In this document: positions 1-8,318 of the stretch, piece by piece
Layout: the number at the start of each line of letters is the position of its first letter
Numbering within the stretch: position 1 is the stretch's first letter
From: Hyphomicrobiaceae bacterium
GTDB taxonomy: Bacteria; Pseudomonadota; Alphaproteobacteria; Rhizobiales; Hyphomicrobiaceae
Assembly (NCBI GenBank): GCA_023384095.1
Contig: JAHDXT010000031.1
Span: 1 to 44,939, forward strand
Direction: 5' to 3'
Length of the DNA stretch: 44,939 nt
Notes under the pieces: model-generated
What the model was told of the DNA's origin: nothing
Seen by the model: the letters and a program-made list of their open reading frames with translations, nothing else
Database searches by the model: none
Translations under genes and position numbers: made by a program

Positions 1-1
1 A

Positions 2-77
2 TGGTGCCGCAAGAGGGACTCGAACCCCCGACCCCATCATTACGAATGATGTGCTCTACCGGCTGAGCTATTGCGGC
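2..77 (-). tRNA. tRNA-Thr (anticodon CGT), CCA encoded
   Basis: The minus strand folds into a complete 76-nt cloverleaf. A 7-bp acceptor stem pairs GCCGCAA (71-77) with TTGCGGC (6-12), followed by discriminator A and an encoded CCA (2-4). The D arm contains AGCTCAGCCGGTAGAGC, the T arm contains GGGTTCGAGTCCC, and the anticodon stem CATCA/TGATG encloses the loop TTCGTAA. Anticodon CGT decodes ACG threonine codons, which are frequent in GC-rich genomes. The gene is complete and touches the left edge of the window. Confidence 0.97.
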
Positions 78-99
78 CCGCTCAGGGACAGGCGGCAGG

Positions 100-127
100 C
101 ATATACTCTCTCGCCCCGACTTGGCAA
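100..127 (-). promoter_or_regulatory. Predicted promoter of tRNA-Thr
   Basis: Read on the minus strand there is TTGCCA (122-127), a 16-nt spacer and TATATG (100-105), which would start transcription near 93, about 16 nt before the mature tRNA. This was seen by eye only. Confidence 0.5.
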
Positions 128-291
128 GGCCGTGTCCGCGTCCGGGTCGATGTGAGACACGGGGGGCCTTGGGCCTGGATGCTCGATGGCAGCCCCGGGG
201 GCAGTCCGCCGCGAGCGCTTTGGGCCTGACATGATTGCAGGGGTGCTGGAAGCTGTCGAACAGGGAAGGAGCGGCCCGGCCATGGCGTCGT

Positions 292-320
292 TTGACACAC
301 GCTCCTCCATCACGTAGCAG
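292..320 (+). promoter_or_regulatory. Predicted sigma-70-type promoter of the aldehyde dehydrogenase gene
   Basis: A consensus -35 TTGACA (292-297), a 17-nt spacer and TAGCAG (315-320) predict a start near 327. That leaves a leader of about 30 nt carrying the AGGAGGGGG ribosome-binding site at 345-353. The remainder of the 78-291 gap shows nothing else I can support. Confidence 0.5.
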
Positions 321-355
321 CAATCGATCTCCACAGGCCGATGCAGGAGGGGGCG

Positions 356-1840
356 ATGGACCGCAAGCGATATGAGCTCTTCATCGGCGGCGAGGCAACC
401 AGCGTCGCAGGCTCCGATCGCTACCTCCCCACCTACAATCCTTACAATCAGGAGGTCTGGGCCAAAATCAGGCAGGCTACGGACGCGGACGTGCGCGCGG
501 CAATTGCCGCGGCGCGCAAGGCTTTCCCGGCCTGGAAACGTACGAGCGGCACCGAGCGCTCGCGCCTTCTGCACCGTATCGCCGACCTGATCGATCGCGA
601 TGCCAAGCGCCTGGCCGAACTCGAGACCACCGACAACGGCAAGGTCATTCGCGAGACCATCAACCAGATGGGCTTCTCGGCGCGCAACTACAGGTTCTTC
701 GCGGGCTTCGCCGACAAGCTCTACGGCAGCTACATCCCGCTCGACAGCCCCACCATGGTCGACTTCGCGAGCTGGGAGCCGATGGGTGTCTGCGCGTTGC
801 TGACCGCCTGGAACTCGCCGATGCAGCTCCTGTCCAACAAGCTGGCAGCGGCGCTGGCGGCCGGGAACACCGTGGTGATCAAGCCGTCGGAGTTCGCCTC
901 GGCGACGACAGTCGAGTTTGCTCATCTCGCAGCCGAGGCGGGCGTGCCGGCGGGCGTCGTCAATGTCGTCACCGGCGATGCCCGCGTCGGCGCGGCGCTC
1001 TGCGCGTCCCCGGGCATCGACAAGATCAGCTTCACCGGCGGCTCGGCGACGGGGCGGCTGGTCATGCAGGCGGCTGCGCAGAACCTGGTGCCGATCACGC
1101 TCGAGCTGGGTGGAAAATCGCCGAACATCATCTTCGAGGACGCCGACCTGGTCAGGGCGGTGCCGGGCGCGGTCGCGGGGATCTTCGGCGCGGCGGGGCA
1201 GACCTGCATGGCCGGTTCGCGCCTGCTGGTGCAGCGCCCGGTTTACGAGCAGGTGGTTGCAGCGATGGTCGACCGTGCTGCAAAGGTCGTGATGGGAGAT
1301 CCCATGGACCCGAGGACTGAAATGGGTCCGGTGGCCAACGAGCGCCAACTCGAGCACATCCTCGGTATGATCCAGCGGGCGCAGGCGGAGGGAGCGAATC
1401 TGGCCGCCGGCGGCGGGAGGGCGCAGGGCTCCGCTCTCGGCAAGGGGCTGTTCGTCCAGCCGACCATTTTCACCGGCGTGCGGCGAGACTGTGAGCTCGT
1501 GCGATCGGAGGTATTCGGGCCTGTGCTGGGCATCATGCCGTTCGAAAGCGAGGAGCAAGCGGTGGAGCTTGCCAACGATTCCGCATACGGGCTGGTGGCG
1601 GGTGTGTGGACGCAGGACGTCTCGCGCGCACACCGGATGTGCAAGGCGCTCGATGCAGGCACCGTCTGGGTCAACACCTACCGCACCGGCATGGCACAAG
1701 CTCCGGCGGGCGGCACCAAGGCCAGCGGTTTCGGCCGCGAGCGGGGCTGGCACGGACTGCTCGAGTTCATGCACACCAAGAACGTCATGATCGACTTCGG
1801 AAGCGAGGTGCGCGACCCGTTCAGCATCCGCACCCGATAG
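356..1840 (+). CDS. NAD(P)-dependent aldehyde dehydrogenase
   Basis: This is a full-length (494 aa) ALDH-superfamily enzyme that oxidises an aldehyde to its acid with NAD(P)+. The catalytic set is intact: Asn153 in TAWNSPM, Lys176 in VVIKPSE, the nucleotide-site FTGGSATGR, the general base Glu250 in LELGGKSPN, and the nucleophile Cys284 in GQTCMAGSR. I chose ATG 356 because AGGAGGGGG lies directly upstream at 345-353; the ATG at 341 has no such site and would place this Shine-Dalgarno inside the gene. It is a monocistronic unit with its own TTGACA promoter, convergent with the SDR at 1941. The substrate is not identifiable. An aliphatic or terpenoid aldehyde that feeds acids to the CoA ligases in this window would fit, but that is inference. 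Confidence 0.95.
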   Translation: MDRKRYELFIGGEATSVAGSDRYLPTYNPYNQEVWAKIRQATDADVRAAIAAARKAFPAWKRTSGTERSRLLHRIADLIDRDAKRLAELETTDNGKVIRETINQMGFSARNYRFFAGFADKLYGSYIPLDSPTMVDFASWEPMGVCALLTAWNSPMQLLSNKLAAALAAGNTVVIKPSEFASATTVEFAHLAAEAGVPAGVVNVVTGDARVGAALCASPGIDKISFTGGSATGRLVMQAAAQNLVPITLELGGKSPNIIFEDADLVRAVPGAVAGIFGAAGQTCMAGSRLLVQRPVYEQVVAAMVDRAAKVVMGDPMDPRTEMGPVANERQLEHILGMIQRAQAEGANLAAGGGRAQGSALGKGLFVQPTIFTGVRRDCELVRSEVFGPVLGIMPFESEEQAVELANDSAYGLVAGVWTQDVSRAHRMCKALDAGTVWVNTYRTGMAQAPAGGTKASGFGRERGWHGLLEFMHTKNVMIDFGSEVRDPFSIRTR

Positions 1841-1940
1841 GCATCGGCGATGGGCCTCGTCGGCGTCGTCGTGCCGCTGGACGAAAACGCCGGTGCGCAG
1901 TGGTCAGGGCGAAGTGTCCGACCGCGATTGCGCGTTTGGC

Positions 1941-2720
1941 TCAGAAGCTGCCGCCCCTGGCGCTCATTCCGCCATCGATCGTCACGACGGTGCCACTGAT
2001 ATAGCTGGCCCGTGCCGACGCGAGAAATGCGACCAGGTCTGCAACCTCCTCGGGTCGGCAAGGGCGCCCGAACGGATACTCGGTCAGAAGCTCCGTCCAG
2101 CGGTTCTCGTCGCCGAGCGAGCCCAGCGCTTTGGCCTTGAGCAGCGTCACCATCCTGTCGGTCGCGACAGGCCCAGGATTGACACCGACCACCCGCACGC
2201 CCTCGTCGACCGAAGCCGCTCCGATGGCCCGACTGAAGGCCATCAGCGCGGCGTTGCCGGTGCTGCCGGCGACGTAGCGGGCGTCGGGCCGTTCGCCCGC
2301 CATGCCGATCACGTTGACGATGACGCCGGCCTTCCGACGGCGAAAATGCTCGAGCGCCGTGCGGGTCATATTGATGTAGCCGAAGACCTTCAGGTCCCAT
2401 GCTTTGCGCCAGGCCGCATCGTCGATCTGATCGATACGGCCGGCTGGTATCGCGCCGGCATTGTTCACCAGGATGTCGAGATGGCCGCAAGCATCGATCA
2501 GCCGCTCCGGCGTTGAAGGTTCGGAAAGATCGGCAACATGAACCGCGATCGGATTCCCGTGTCCCTTCAATTTGTCTCTGGCCGCCTCCAACGCATCCGC
2601 CGAACGTGCGGCCAGATGGATCGTGCAACCCTCCGCGGCCAGCCGGCTGGCGACGGCCAGGCCAATGCCTTTCGATGCTCCGGTGACCAACGCCACGCGT
2701 CCAGCCAGATCAAGCTCCAT
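1941..2720 (-). CDS. SDR-fold protein lacking the SDR catalytic tetrad
   Basis: The protein has 259 aa and the classical short-chain dehydrogenase fold. The cofactor motif TGASKGIG is at 13-20, NNAG at 86-89, and the C-terminal ISGTVVTIDGG segment is present. The catalytic tetrad is not. Aligned by the standard spacing (Ser +13 Tyr +17 Lys), the Ser position is Gly139 (VNVIGMAG), the Tyr position is Gly152 and the Lys position is Asn156 (AGSTGNAAL). The helix-4 Asn position appears to be Lys111. The reading frame is otherwise clean, so this is not decay by frameshift. ATG 2720 was chosen over an upstream in-frame codon because family homology starts there and GGGAAGGG precedes it. It may bind NAD(P) without normal SDR chemistry, or use another mechanism. 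It is divergent from the E1 operon. Confidence 0.9.
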   Translation of the reverse strand: MELDLAGRVALVTGASKGIGLAVASRLAAEGCTIHLAARSADALEAARDKLKGHGNPIAVHVADLSEPSTPERLIDACGHLDILVNNAGAIPAGRIDQIDDAAWRKAWDLKVFGYINMTRTALEHFRRRKAGVIVNVIGMAGERPDARYVAGSTGNAALMAFSRAIGAASVDEGVRVVGVNPGPVATDRMVTLLKAKALGSLGDENRWTELLTEYPFGRPCRPEEVADLVAFLASARASYISGTVVTIDGGMSARGGSF

Positions 2721-2844
2721 CAGCCCTTCCCGAAAATAGAGTTGCCTGTGGTCGATGTGCAGAGGCTTGCGCGGCTGCTGCTTTGAACGGCGATGCTTCC
2801 GCACCGCCACCGGAAGCATATCCCGCATCAGATGACTTGTAGAA

Positions 2845-2873
2845 TTCTTAGCTCACCCGATGGAGGCAGTCCA
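2845..2873 (-). promoter_or_regulatory. Weak candidate promoter of the SDR-like gene
   Basis: On the minus strand TGGACT (2868-2873), 17 nt and TAAGAA (2845-2850) form a mediocre match, with a leader of about 120 nt. The rest of the divergent 2721-3035 gap shows no gene or repeat that I can support. Confidence 0.25.
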
Positions 2874-3035
2874 CATATCGGAGGCGCCGCCGCACATCGC
2901 ACTACCGTCTCGAGAGCCTGTCCCAGACTCTCGATCATCGGACCGCGCCGCGATATGGAGATGCTCCAGAAAAGGAGTACACGTCATTCCCGTACTGCCA
3001 CGAAGATCGGAAAGGTCGCCGGTTCTTCGGCTCCG

Positions 3036-3064
3036 TTGACATGAGTGGCGCACTTGCATAGCAT
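3036..3064 (+). promoter_or_regulatory. Predicted promoter of the E1-DenD-ligase-iclR operon
   Basis: Consensus TTGACA (3036-3041) is separated by exactly 17 nt from TAGCAT (3059-3064), predicting a start near 3071. A perfect inverted repeat at 3078-3092 overlaps the initial transcribed region. The leader before the chosen GTG at 3248 is about 177 nt. Confidence 0.6.
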
Positions 3065-3077
3065 CGTCGTCAGAATA

Positions 3078-3092
3078 TCGAACGTCGTTCGA
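3078..3092. promoter_or_regulatory. Candidate operator, inverted repeat TCGAAC-GTC-GTTCGA
   Basis: A perfect 6-3-6 inverted repeat lies about 7 nt after the predicted transcription start of the operon at 3248. A repressor bound here would block early transcription. The IclR-family gene at 8315 is the last gene of the same operon and is the natural candidate. Symmetric 15-bp sites with GTTCG half-sites are known for some IclR-type regulators of aromatic catabolism (PcaU/PobR type). The link to this IclR is inference. The sequence differs from the four TGCGGAAC-N4-TTTCA elements elsewhere in the window. Confidence 0.5.
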
Positions 3093-3247
3093 AATACTGA
3101 ATGAGTCTTCCTGGGAGTTACGGGGACGGAAGCATCGCTCGCGCTGAGCACGCTACGAATGCGATCCGCCCGCGTACGCACTGCCAGACATCGCAAGATG
3201 CATTGCGGGATAGAGCCGGCTTGCCGTGCATGCAAATGGAGGGAAAT

Positions 3248-4249
3248 GTGAGCACAAGACGTGCAATCGAACCCGACTCGCGCGGCGCGGCAACGGGCAT
3301 CGACGCCGGCGCGATGATCGGTCTCCTCCGGACGATGCTGCTGATCCGCGGCGTGGACGCAGCGTGGGGCGAGGCCTACCTCAACGAGGAGATCGGCGGC
3401 ATTCCGCCTGCGCTCTCGACCGGGCAGGAAGCCGTCTCCGCAGGGGCCTGCGCGGCGCTGGAGGACGGGGATTTCGTCTTCACGACACATCGCGGCCAGG
3501 CACCGCAGATCGCTCGCGGGCTGGACCCTGACCGTGTCATGGCCGAGCTCTACTGTCGCCGGCCGGGATACAACAAAGGCAAGTCGTATCATGTGACCGA
3601 CGTCAGTCGCGGCGTCATCGGAATGGGCGGCATCGTGGCTGCTCAAGTTCCTGTCGCGGGAGGCATGGCGCTGGCTCAGAAGATGCGCGGCACGGACCGA
3701 GTCAGCCTCGCGTTCTTCGGTGACGGCGCCGCAAACGAGGGGGCTGTCCACGAAGCCGCGAACCTGGCCGCGATGTGGACCTCGCCGCTCATCCTGCTGT
3801 GCGAGAACAACGGCTATTGCATCACGCAACCAACCGCTGTCGCCATCAAGGCTCGCTCCATTGCGGAGCGTGGCGCTGGCTATGGGCTGCCCCACGTCGC
3901 CGTCGACGGCAACGACGTTCTCGCCGTCAAGGATGCCGTCGCGGCAGCGGTCGCCCGGGCCCGAGCCGGCGGTGGGGCGACGTTTATCGAGGCGAGAACG
4001 GCTCGCCTCGGCGGCCACCTCGTACACGATCCGCAGACATATCGCACCGAGGAAGAGATCTCTGCGGCGTGGAAGCAGTGCCCCATCGCGCGGTTTCGTA
4101 CGCGGCTGCTGGCCGAAGGCTTCATCGGCGCGGAGGATTGCGCGAAAATGGAAGCCGATGTCGCAGACGTCGTCGCCCGTGCTGTCGCCTTTGCCCGCCA
4201 GAGTCCTTTCCCGGAACCGGCCGAGGCTTTCGAGGATCTGTGGGCATAG
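3248..4249 (+). CDS. Thiamine-diphosphate 2-oxoacid/acetoin dehydrogenase E1, alpha subunit
   Basis: The E1 alpha chain of an alpha2beta2 thiamine-diphosphate dehydrogenase, about 333 aa, close to the family norm for acetoin or pyruvate dehydrogenase E1 alpha. The ThDP/Mg2+ motif runs from GDGAANEGAVHE to ENNGYCI. The active-site loop THRGQAPQIARG and the segment GKSYHVTD replace the usual GHGHxLARG and GGSMHxxD versions, so the substrate specificity may be unusual. The frame is open back to ATG 3101, but GGAGGG at 3238-3243 sits 4 nt before GTG 3248, and homology begins after it. E1 beta follows 13 nt downstream. No E2 acyltransferase or E3 gene is in this operon, so the natural partner is unknown. 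Confidence 0.9.
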   Translation: MSTRRAIEPDSRGAATGIDAGAMIGLLRTMLLIRGVDAAWGEAYLNEEIGGIPPALSTGQEAVSAGACAALEDGDFVFTTHRGQAPQIARGLDPDRVMAELYCRRPGYNKGKSYHVTDVSRGVIGMGGIVAAQVPVAGGMALAQKMRGTDRVSLAFFGDGAANEGAVHEAANLAAMWTSPLILLCENNGYCITQPTAVAIKARSIAERGAGYGLPHVAVDGNDVLAVKDAVAAAVARARAGGGATFIEARTARLGGHLVHDPQTYRTEEEISAAWKQCPIARFRTRLLAEGFIGAEDCAKMEADVADVVARAVAFARQSPFPEPAEAFEDLWA

Positions 4250-4262
4250 AGGGGGGACGGCC

Positions 4263-5300
4263 ATGTTCGACACCAGACTGTTCCGGCGGGGCGGCACGAC
4301 CAGTCCAGAAGAGCGCGACCGGAAGAGCTTCCGCGGGGCGATCAACGAGGCCATGCGGGAGGAGATGCGGCGCGATCCCATGGTGTTCCAGATGGGCGAG
4401 GACATCGCGCTTGCGCCGCCCTTCGGGGTGACCTCGGGGCTGGCCAGGGAGTTCGGCCTCGAGCGCATTCGCCAAGCACCGTGCTCGGAAGTCGCCGTGG
4501 TGGGAGCCGGAATCGGGGCCGCGATCGGCGGGATGCGACCCATCATCGAATTCCAGTTCGGTGATTTCCTGTCGGTGGCGATCGATCAGCTCACCCATCA
4601 GGCGGCAATGCTGCGCTATCTGACCGGCGGCCAGGTCAAGGTGCCGATCGTCATTCGGTTGCCGTGCGGCGGCGGCCAGGGCGCCGGCTCCCAGCACTCG
4701 CAGTCGTTGTACTCGTGGTTCGCCCATGTTCCCGGCGTGAAGGTGGCGTTGCCGGCGACCTCGATGGATGCGAAAGGCCTCATGAAGTCCGCCATTCGCG
4801 ACGACAACCCGGTGCTGTTCTTCGAGCACAAGACCCTTTACCGAACCCGCTGGCCGGTCCCGGCCGAGTATGGCGATCCCGAGCATCTCGTTCCGTTCGG
4901 GCGCGCGGTTGTGAGGCGCGAGGGCACGGACGTGACGGTCGTGGCGACGCTGACGATGGTGCATCATGCTCTCGCCGCCGCCGAGGAGCTGAGCGGCCAA
5001 GGGATCTCGGTCGAGGTGATCGATCCACGCACGCTGGTGCCGCTGGACATTGAAACCGTCGTCCGGTCGGTGAGGAAGACCGGGAGGCTGCTGGTGGTGG
5101 ATGAGGCCTACCTCACCTGTGGCATCCAAGGCGAGATCATCGCCGCGGTCACCGAGACCGCGTTCGGCTCGCTACGGGCAGCGCCGCGGCGTTTGGGCAA
5201 TCCCGGTGTGCCGGTGCCCTTTGCTCCGCCGCTCGAAAAGGCCGTACTGCCCGACCGCGAGCGGATCGAAGCGGCGATACGGGACTTGCTGGCCGATTAG
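4263..5300 (+). CDS. Thiamine-diphosphate 2-oxoacid/acetoin dehydrogenase E1, beta subunit
   Basis: The E1 beta chain has 345 aa and partners the alpha chain encoded immediately upstream. Family segments are intact: FRGAINEAMREEM near the N terminus, VFQMGEDIA, EFQFGDFLSVAIDQL, then QHSQSLYSWFAHVPGVKVA and the transketolase C-terminal domain with VEVIDPRTLVPLD. ATG 4263 follows GAGGGGGG. The beta chain carries the conserved Glu that activates the thiamine (in the GEDIA region). Together the pair should decarboxylate a 2-oxoacid or cleave an acetoin-like compound and transfer the acyl group to a lipoyl E2. Since no E2 is encoded nearby, it must borrow one or have a different acceptor. Confidence 0.92.
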   Translation: MFDTRLFRRGGTTSPEERDRKSFRGAINEAMREEMRRDPMVFQMGEDIALAPPFGVTSGLAREFGLERIRQAPCSEVAVVGAGIGAAIGGMRPIIEFQFGDFLSVAIDQLTHQAAMLRYLTGGQVKVPIVIRLPCGGGQGAGSQHSQSLYSWFAHVPGVKVALPATSMDAKGLMKSAIRDDNPVLFFEHKTLYRTRWPVPAEYGDPEHLVPFGRAVVRREGTDVTVVATLTMVHHALAAAEELSGQGISVEVIDPRTLVPLDIETVVRSVRKTGRLLVVDEAYLTCGIQGEIIAAVTETAFGSLRAAPRRLGNPGVPVPFAPPLEKAVLPDRERIEAAIRDLLAD

Positions 5301-5379
5301 CAACGCAGATCGCGATGGGTGATATGGTCTTCCGAGCTCGACGATCTCGGATCCCGAAGCATCATGTCCCGGAGGTAGC

Positions 5380-6375
5380 ATGCGCGTGCTGATCACTGGT
5401 GCGGCCGGGTTCATCGGGCGCCAACTGGCGACGCAGCTCCTGCAACGCGGCAGACTGCGCGACGGCCATGGCGCCATGGCGCCGATCAGCGAGCTCGTGC
5501 TTGCCGATGTGGTTCCCGCGACTGCAGTGGCCGACGACAGGGTCCGAACCGTCGTCGGCGATGTCGCCGACCCCGACTTTCCCAAGCTAGTCATCGGCGT
5601 CGGGGTTGGAAGCATCTTCCATCTTGCCGCCACCTTGACGATGGAGGCCGAGGCGCAGTTCGACCGCGGCCTGGCCGTGAACGTGCGTGGACTGATGCAA
5701 TTGCTCGAAGCCTGCCGCGCGCTCGACCGGCCGCCGCGCTTCGTCTTCACCAGCTCGATTGCTGTGTTCGGCGGTCAACTCCCCGACGTCGTCGACGATA
5801 TGGTCCCGCCGGCTCCGGAGACCTCCTACGGAACCCACAAGGCGCTCGCTGAGCTGCTCATCAAGGACTATTCCCGGCACGGGTTTATCGACGGGCGGGC
5901 TCTACGGCTGCCTGTGGTAATGATCCGGCCCACCGCGTCCGCGAGGCCGACAGTATCTGACCGCATCGCCGCCATCGTGCGGGAAACCTTGAGCGGTCGC
6001 GATGTCGTCTGCCCGCTCTCCGCTGATACCCTGATCCCGGTCGCTTCAGCGCAGCGGGTGGCGAGGGCGCTGCTCCACCTCCACGACGTGCCGGCCGGGG
6101 ATCTCGGCCACCACCGGGCGATGAACCTGCCGTCCTTGACCGTCAGCATCGGAGACCTCGCTGCAGAGCCGCGGCGGTTCGCCAAGGGCCGCAGCATAGG
6201 GCGCGTCACGTGGGAGCCGGATGCGAGGCTGCAGGCGGTGGTGGACCGCTGGCCGTCGAGACTGGTATCGGAGCGGGCATCGAAGCTCGGCCTGGCGGAA
6301 GACGAGAGGATCGGAGAGATTGTCGATGGCTTCGCCGAGGCTTCCCTGCCATCAACATCGGACGCGCTGAAATGA
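5380..6375 (+). CDS. NAD-dependent epimerase/dehydratase-type dehydrogenase, DenD-like
   Basis: An extended-SDR protein of 331 aa with the N-terminal NAD motif TGAAGFIG (7-14) and the catalytic pair YGTHK. The order of segments (VLADVVP after strand 2, DGRALRLPVVMIRP in the middle, LGHHRAMNLPSLTVS near the end) matches the D-erythronate dehydrogenase DenD group rather than sugar-nucleotide epimerases. DenD oxidises D-erythronate to its 2-keto form. Here the neighbours are a 2-oxoacid-type E1 and an acyl-CoA ligase, so a four- or five-carbon hydroxyacid oxidised before E1 action is plausible but unproven. CGGAGG stands upstream of ATG 5380. Its stop overlaps the next start (ATGA). Confidence 0.82.
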   Translation: MRVLITGAAGFIGRQLATQLLQRGRLRDGHGAMAPISELVLADVVPATAVADDRVRTVVGDVADPDFPKLVIGVGVGSIFHLAATLTMEAEAQFDRGLAVNVRGLMQLLEACRALDRPPRFVFTSSIAVFGGQLPDVVDDMVPPAPETSYGTHKALAELLIKDYSRHGFIDGRALRLPVVMIRPTASARPTVSDRIAAIVRETLSGRDVVCPLSADTLIPVASAQRVARALLHLHDVPAGDLGHHRAMNLPSLTVSIGDLAAEPRRFAKGRSIGRVTWEPDARLQAVVDRWPSRLVSERASKLGLAEDERIGEIVDGFAEASLPSTSDALK

Positions 6376-8318
6376 CCGAGTTTGCCTGGCTTCCCGACCC
6401 CAAGCTGGATGCAGCCGCCAACGCGACCGCGTTCATGCACGCGCTCGGCGCATCCGATTTCTCCGACATGGTGCATTGTGCCGACTACGAGCCCGAGCGC
6501 TTCCATTCCAAACTCTTCGAGTTCATCGACTACCGCTTTTACCGGCCGTACACGCGCATTCTCGACGAATCTCGAGGTATAGCCTGGGCCAGATGGTGCC
6601 CCGGCGCCACCACCAACGTCGTGTTGAACGCGGTCGACCGCTGGCGCGGGACCCCGACGTATGACAAGGCGGCAATCGTATGGGAAGGCGAGAGCGGGAC
6701 GCGCCGGAGTCTGACCTACCGCGACCTCGATCGTGAGATTTGCCGTTTGTCAGGGGGGCTGCGTGCGCTCGGGCTGGCGAAGGGCGATGTGGTCGCCATC
6801 TACATGCCCAATCTTCCCGAGGCGGCGATCGCCATGCTCGCGGTGGCCAAGATCGGCGGCGTCGTCATGCCGCTGTTCTCGGGCTTTGGAGCGGAGGCCA
6901 TCGCCACTCGGCTGGAGACCTCCGGAGCCAGGGCGCTGATCACCGTGGACGGCAGCTCTCGACGCGGAAAGCTCGTCGACTCCAAGGCCGTCGTCGACGA
7001 CGCCGTCAGCAGGTCGCGGCCGATCGAGCACGTCGTGGTGCTGCGGCACTCGGGGAACGACATCGACTGGAACCGGGCGCGCGATCATTGGTGGGATGAA
7101 GTCTGTCGCGGGCAGCCCGGCGAGGCGCCGACCGAAGAGATGGACCCTGAAGCGCCTTTTCTGCTCGTCTTCACCTCCGGCACCACCGACAAGCCCAAGG
7201 GTGTCGTGCATACCCATATCGGCTTTCCGGTAAAGTCGGTGATCGATCTCTGGCTGGTTCTGGACTGCAAGCCCGAGGACCGGGTGATGTGGATCTCCGA
7301 CATGGGCTGGGTGGTCGGGCCGCTTCTGATCTATGGCGTGACCGTCATCGGCGCCACGCTCGTGCTGGTCGAGGGTGCGCCGAACTACCCGGATCCCGAT
7401 CGCATGTGGCGGTTGGCGGCCGAGAACGGCGTCACCTATCTCGGCGTCGCTCCGACCACCATCCGCACGTTCATGGCGCAGGACAGCAAGCCGCTCGAGA
7501 CGCACGATCTGTCGAGCTTGCGCCTTATGATTTCGAGCGGCGAGGCTTGGACCGAAGCCGCCTGGTGGTGGCTGTTCGACAAGGTCGGGCGCAGCCGCCT
7601 GCCGATCCTGAACCTGTCCGGCGGCACCGAGATGGTGGGCATTATCGGCTCCACGGTGAAATTGCCGCTCAAGCCATGCGCTCTGAATTGTGCGGTCCCT
7701 GGTACAGGGGCCGATGTCGTGAACGAGGACGGGACCACGGCGCCGGCCGGCTCGGTCGGCGAGCTGGTGCAGCGAAGGCCGTCGATCGGTCTGACCCGCG
7801 GCTTGTGGCAGGACAGCGAGCGATATCTCAAGACCTATTGGAGCACCTGGCCCGACATCTGGCACCACGGCGATTTCGTAAGCCGTGACAAGGATGGTCA
7901 ATGGTATGTTCACGGCCGATCCGACGACACCATGAAGATCGCCGGCAAACGGACCGGACCGGCCGAGATCGAGTCTCAACTCCTGGCGACCGGCCGGCTG
8001 AGCGAGGCTGCAGCGGTCGGCATCCCCGATCCGATAAAGGGATCTGCAATCGTGATCGTGTGCGTTCCCAAGCCTGGTATCGCCACCTCGGAGGAGTTGA
8101 GGAACGAGCTGTCGGAAGCCGTTGCCCGCAGTCTTGGTGCACCGTTCCGGCCAAAGCAGGTGATTTTCATCTCCGATCTCCCCAAGACGCGGAATATGAA
8201 GATCATGCGCCGCGTCATCCGTGCCGTGTGCAGTGGCGATAACCCGGGGGATCTCAGCTCACTCGTGAACCCGGAGGCGGTCGAAGAGCTGCGCCAGCGC
8301 TGCCGCGAACGAAGGTGA
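6372..8318 (+). CDS. Acetyl-CoA-synthetase-like acid-CoA ligase (AMP-forming)
   Basis: A 648-aa ANL-superfamily ligase that would activate a carboxylic acid with ATP and CoA. The P-loop FTSGTTDKPKGVVHTH, the acceptor motif SGGTEMVGIIG, the hinge region with GRSDDTMKIAGKR and the C-terminal catalytic Lys in LPKTRNMKIMRR are all present. The last motif reads NMK instead of the usual SGK. Length and the N-terminal domain place it with acetyl/propionyl-CoA synthetase-like enzymes rather than long-chain ligases. The open frame extends upstream, but ATG 6372 is chosen because it overlaps the previous stop by 4 nt (ATGA), the translational-coupling pattern of this operon. The iclR gene follows with another 4-nt overlap (GTGA). 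Confidence 0.92.
   Translation: MTEFAWLPDPKLDAAANATAFMHALGASDFSDMVHCADYEPERFHSKLFEFIDYRFYRPYTRILDESRGIAWARWCPGATTNVVLNAVDRWRGTPTYDKAAIVWEGESGTRRSLTYRDLDREICRLSGGLRALGLAKGDVVAIYMPNLPEAAIAMLAVAKIGGVVMPLFSGFGAEAIATRLETSGARALITVDGSSRRGKLVDSKAVVDDAVSRSRPIEHVVVLRHSGNDIDWNRARDHWWDEVCRGQPGEAPTEEMDPEAPFLLVFTSGTTDKPKGVVHTHIGFPVKSVIDLWLVLDCKPEDRVMWISDMGWVVGPLLIYGVTVIGATLVLVEGAPNYPDPDRMWRLAAENGVTYLGVAPTTIRTFMAQDSKPLETHDLSSLRLMISSGEAWTEAAWWWLFDKVGRSRLPILNLSGGTEMVGIIGSTVKLPLKPCALNCAVPGTGADVVNEDGTTAPAGSVGELVQRRPSIGLTRGLWQDSERYLKTYWSTWPDIWHHGDFVSRDKDGQWYVHGRSDDTMKIAGKRTGPAEIESQLLATGRLSEAAAVGIPDPIKGSAIVIVCVPKPGIATSEELRNELSEAVARSLGAPFRPKQVIFISDLPKTRNMKIMRRVIRAVCSGDNPGDLSSLVNPEAVEELRQRCRERR

Noticed and set aside
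68-1774. 568-codon open frame on the minus strand
   Set aside because: It is antisense to the aldehyde dehydrogenase, whose motifs are intact; the frame has Arg/His-rich GC-codon-shadow composition and no recognisable domain.
3101-3247. N-terminal extension of E1 alpha from ATG 3101
   Set aside because: It has no ribosome-binding site and no family homology, while GGAGGG precedes GTG 3248 at good spacing.
2984-4546. 520-codon minus-strand open frame across the E1 genes
   Set aside because: It is a shadow of the E1 alpha/beta genes and also crosses their promoter and operator.
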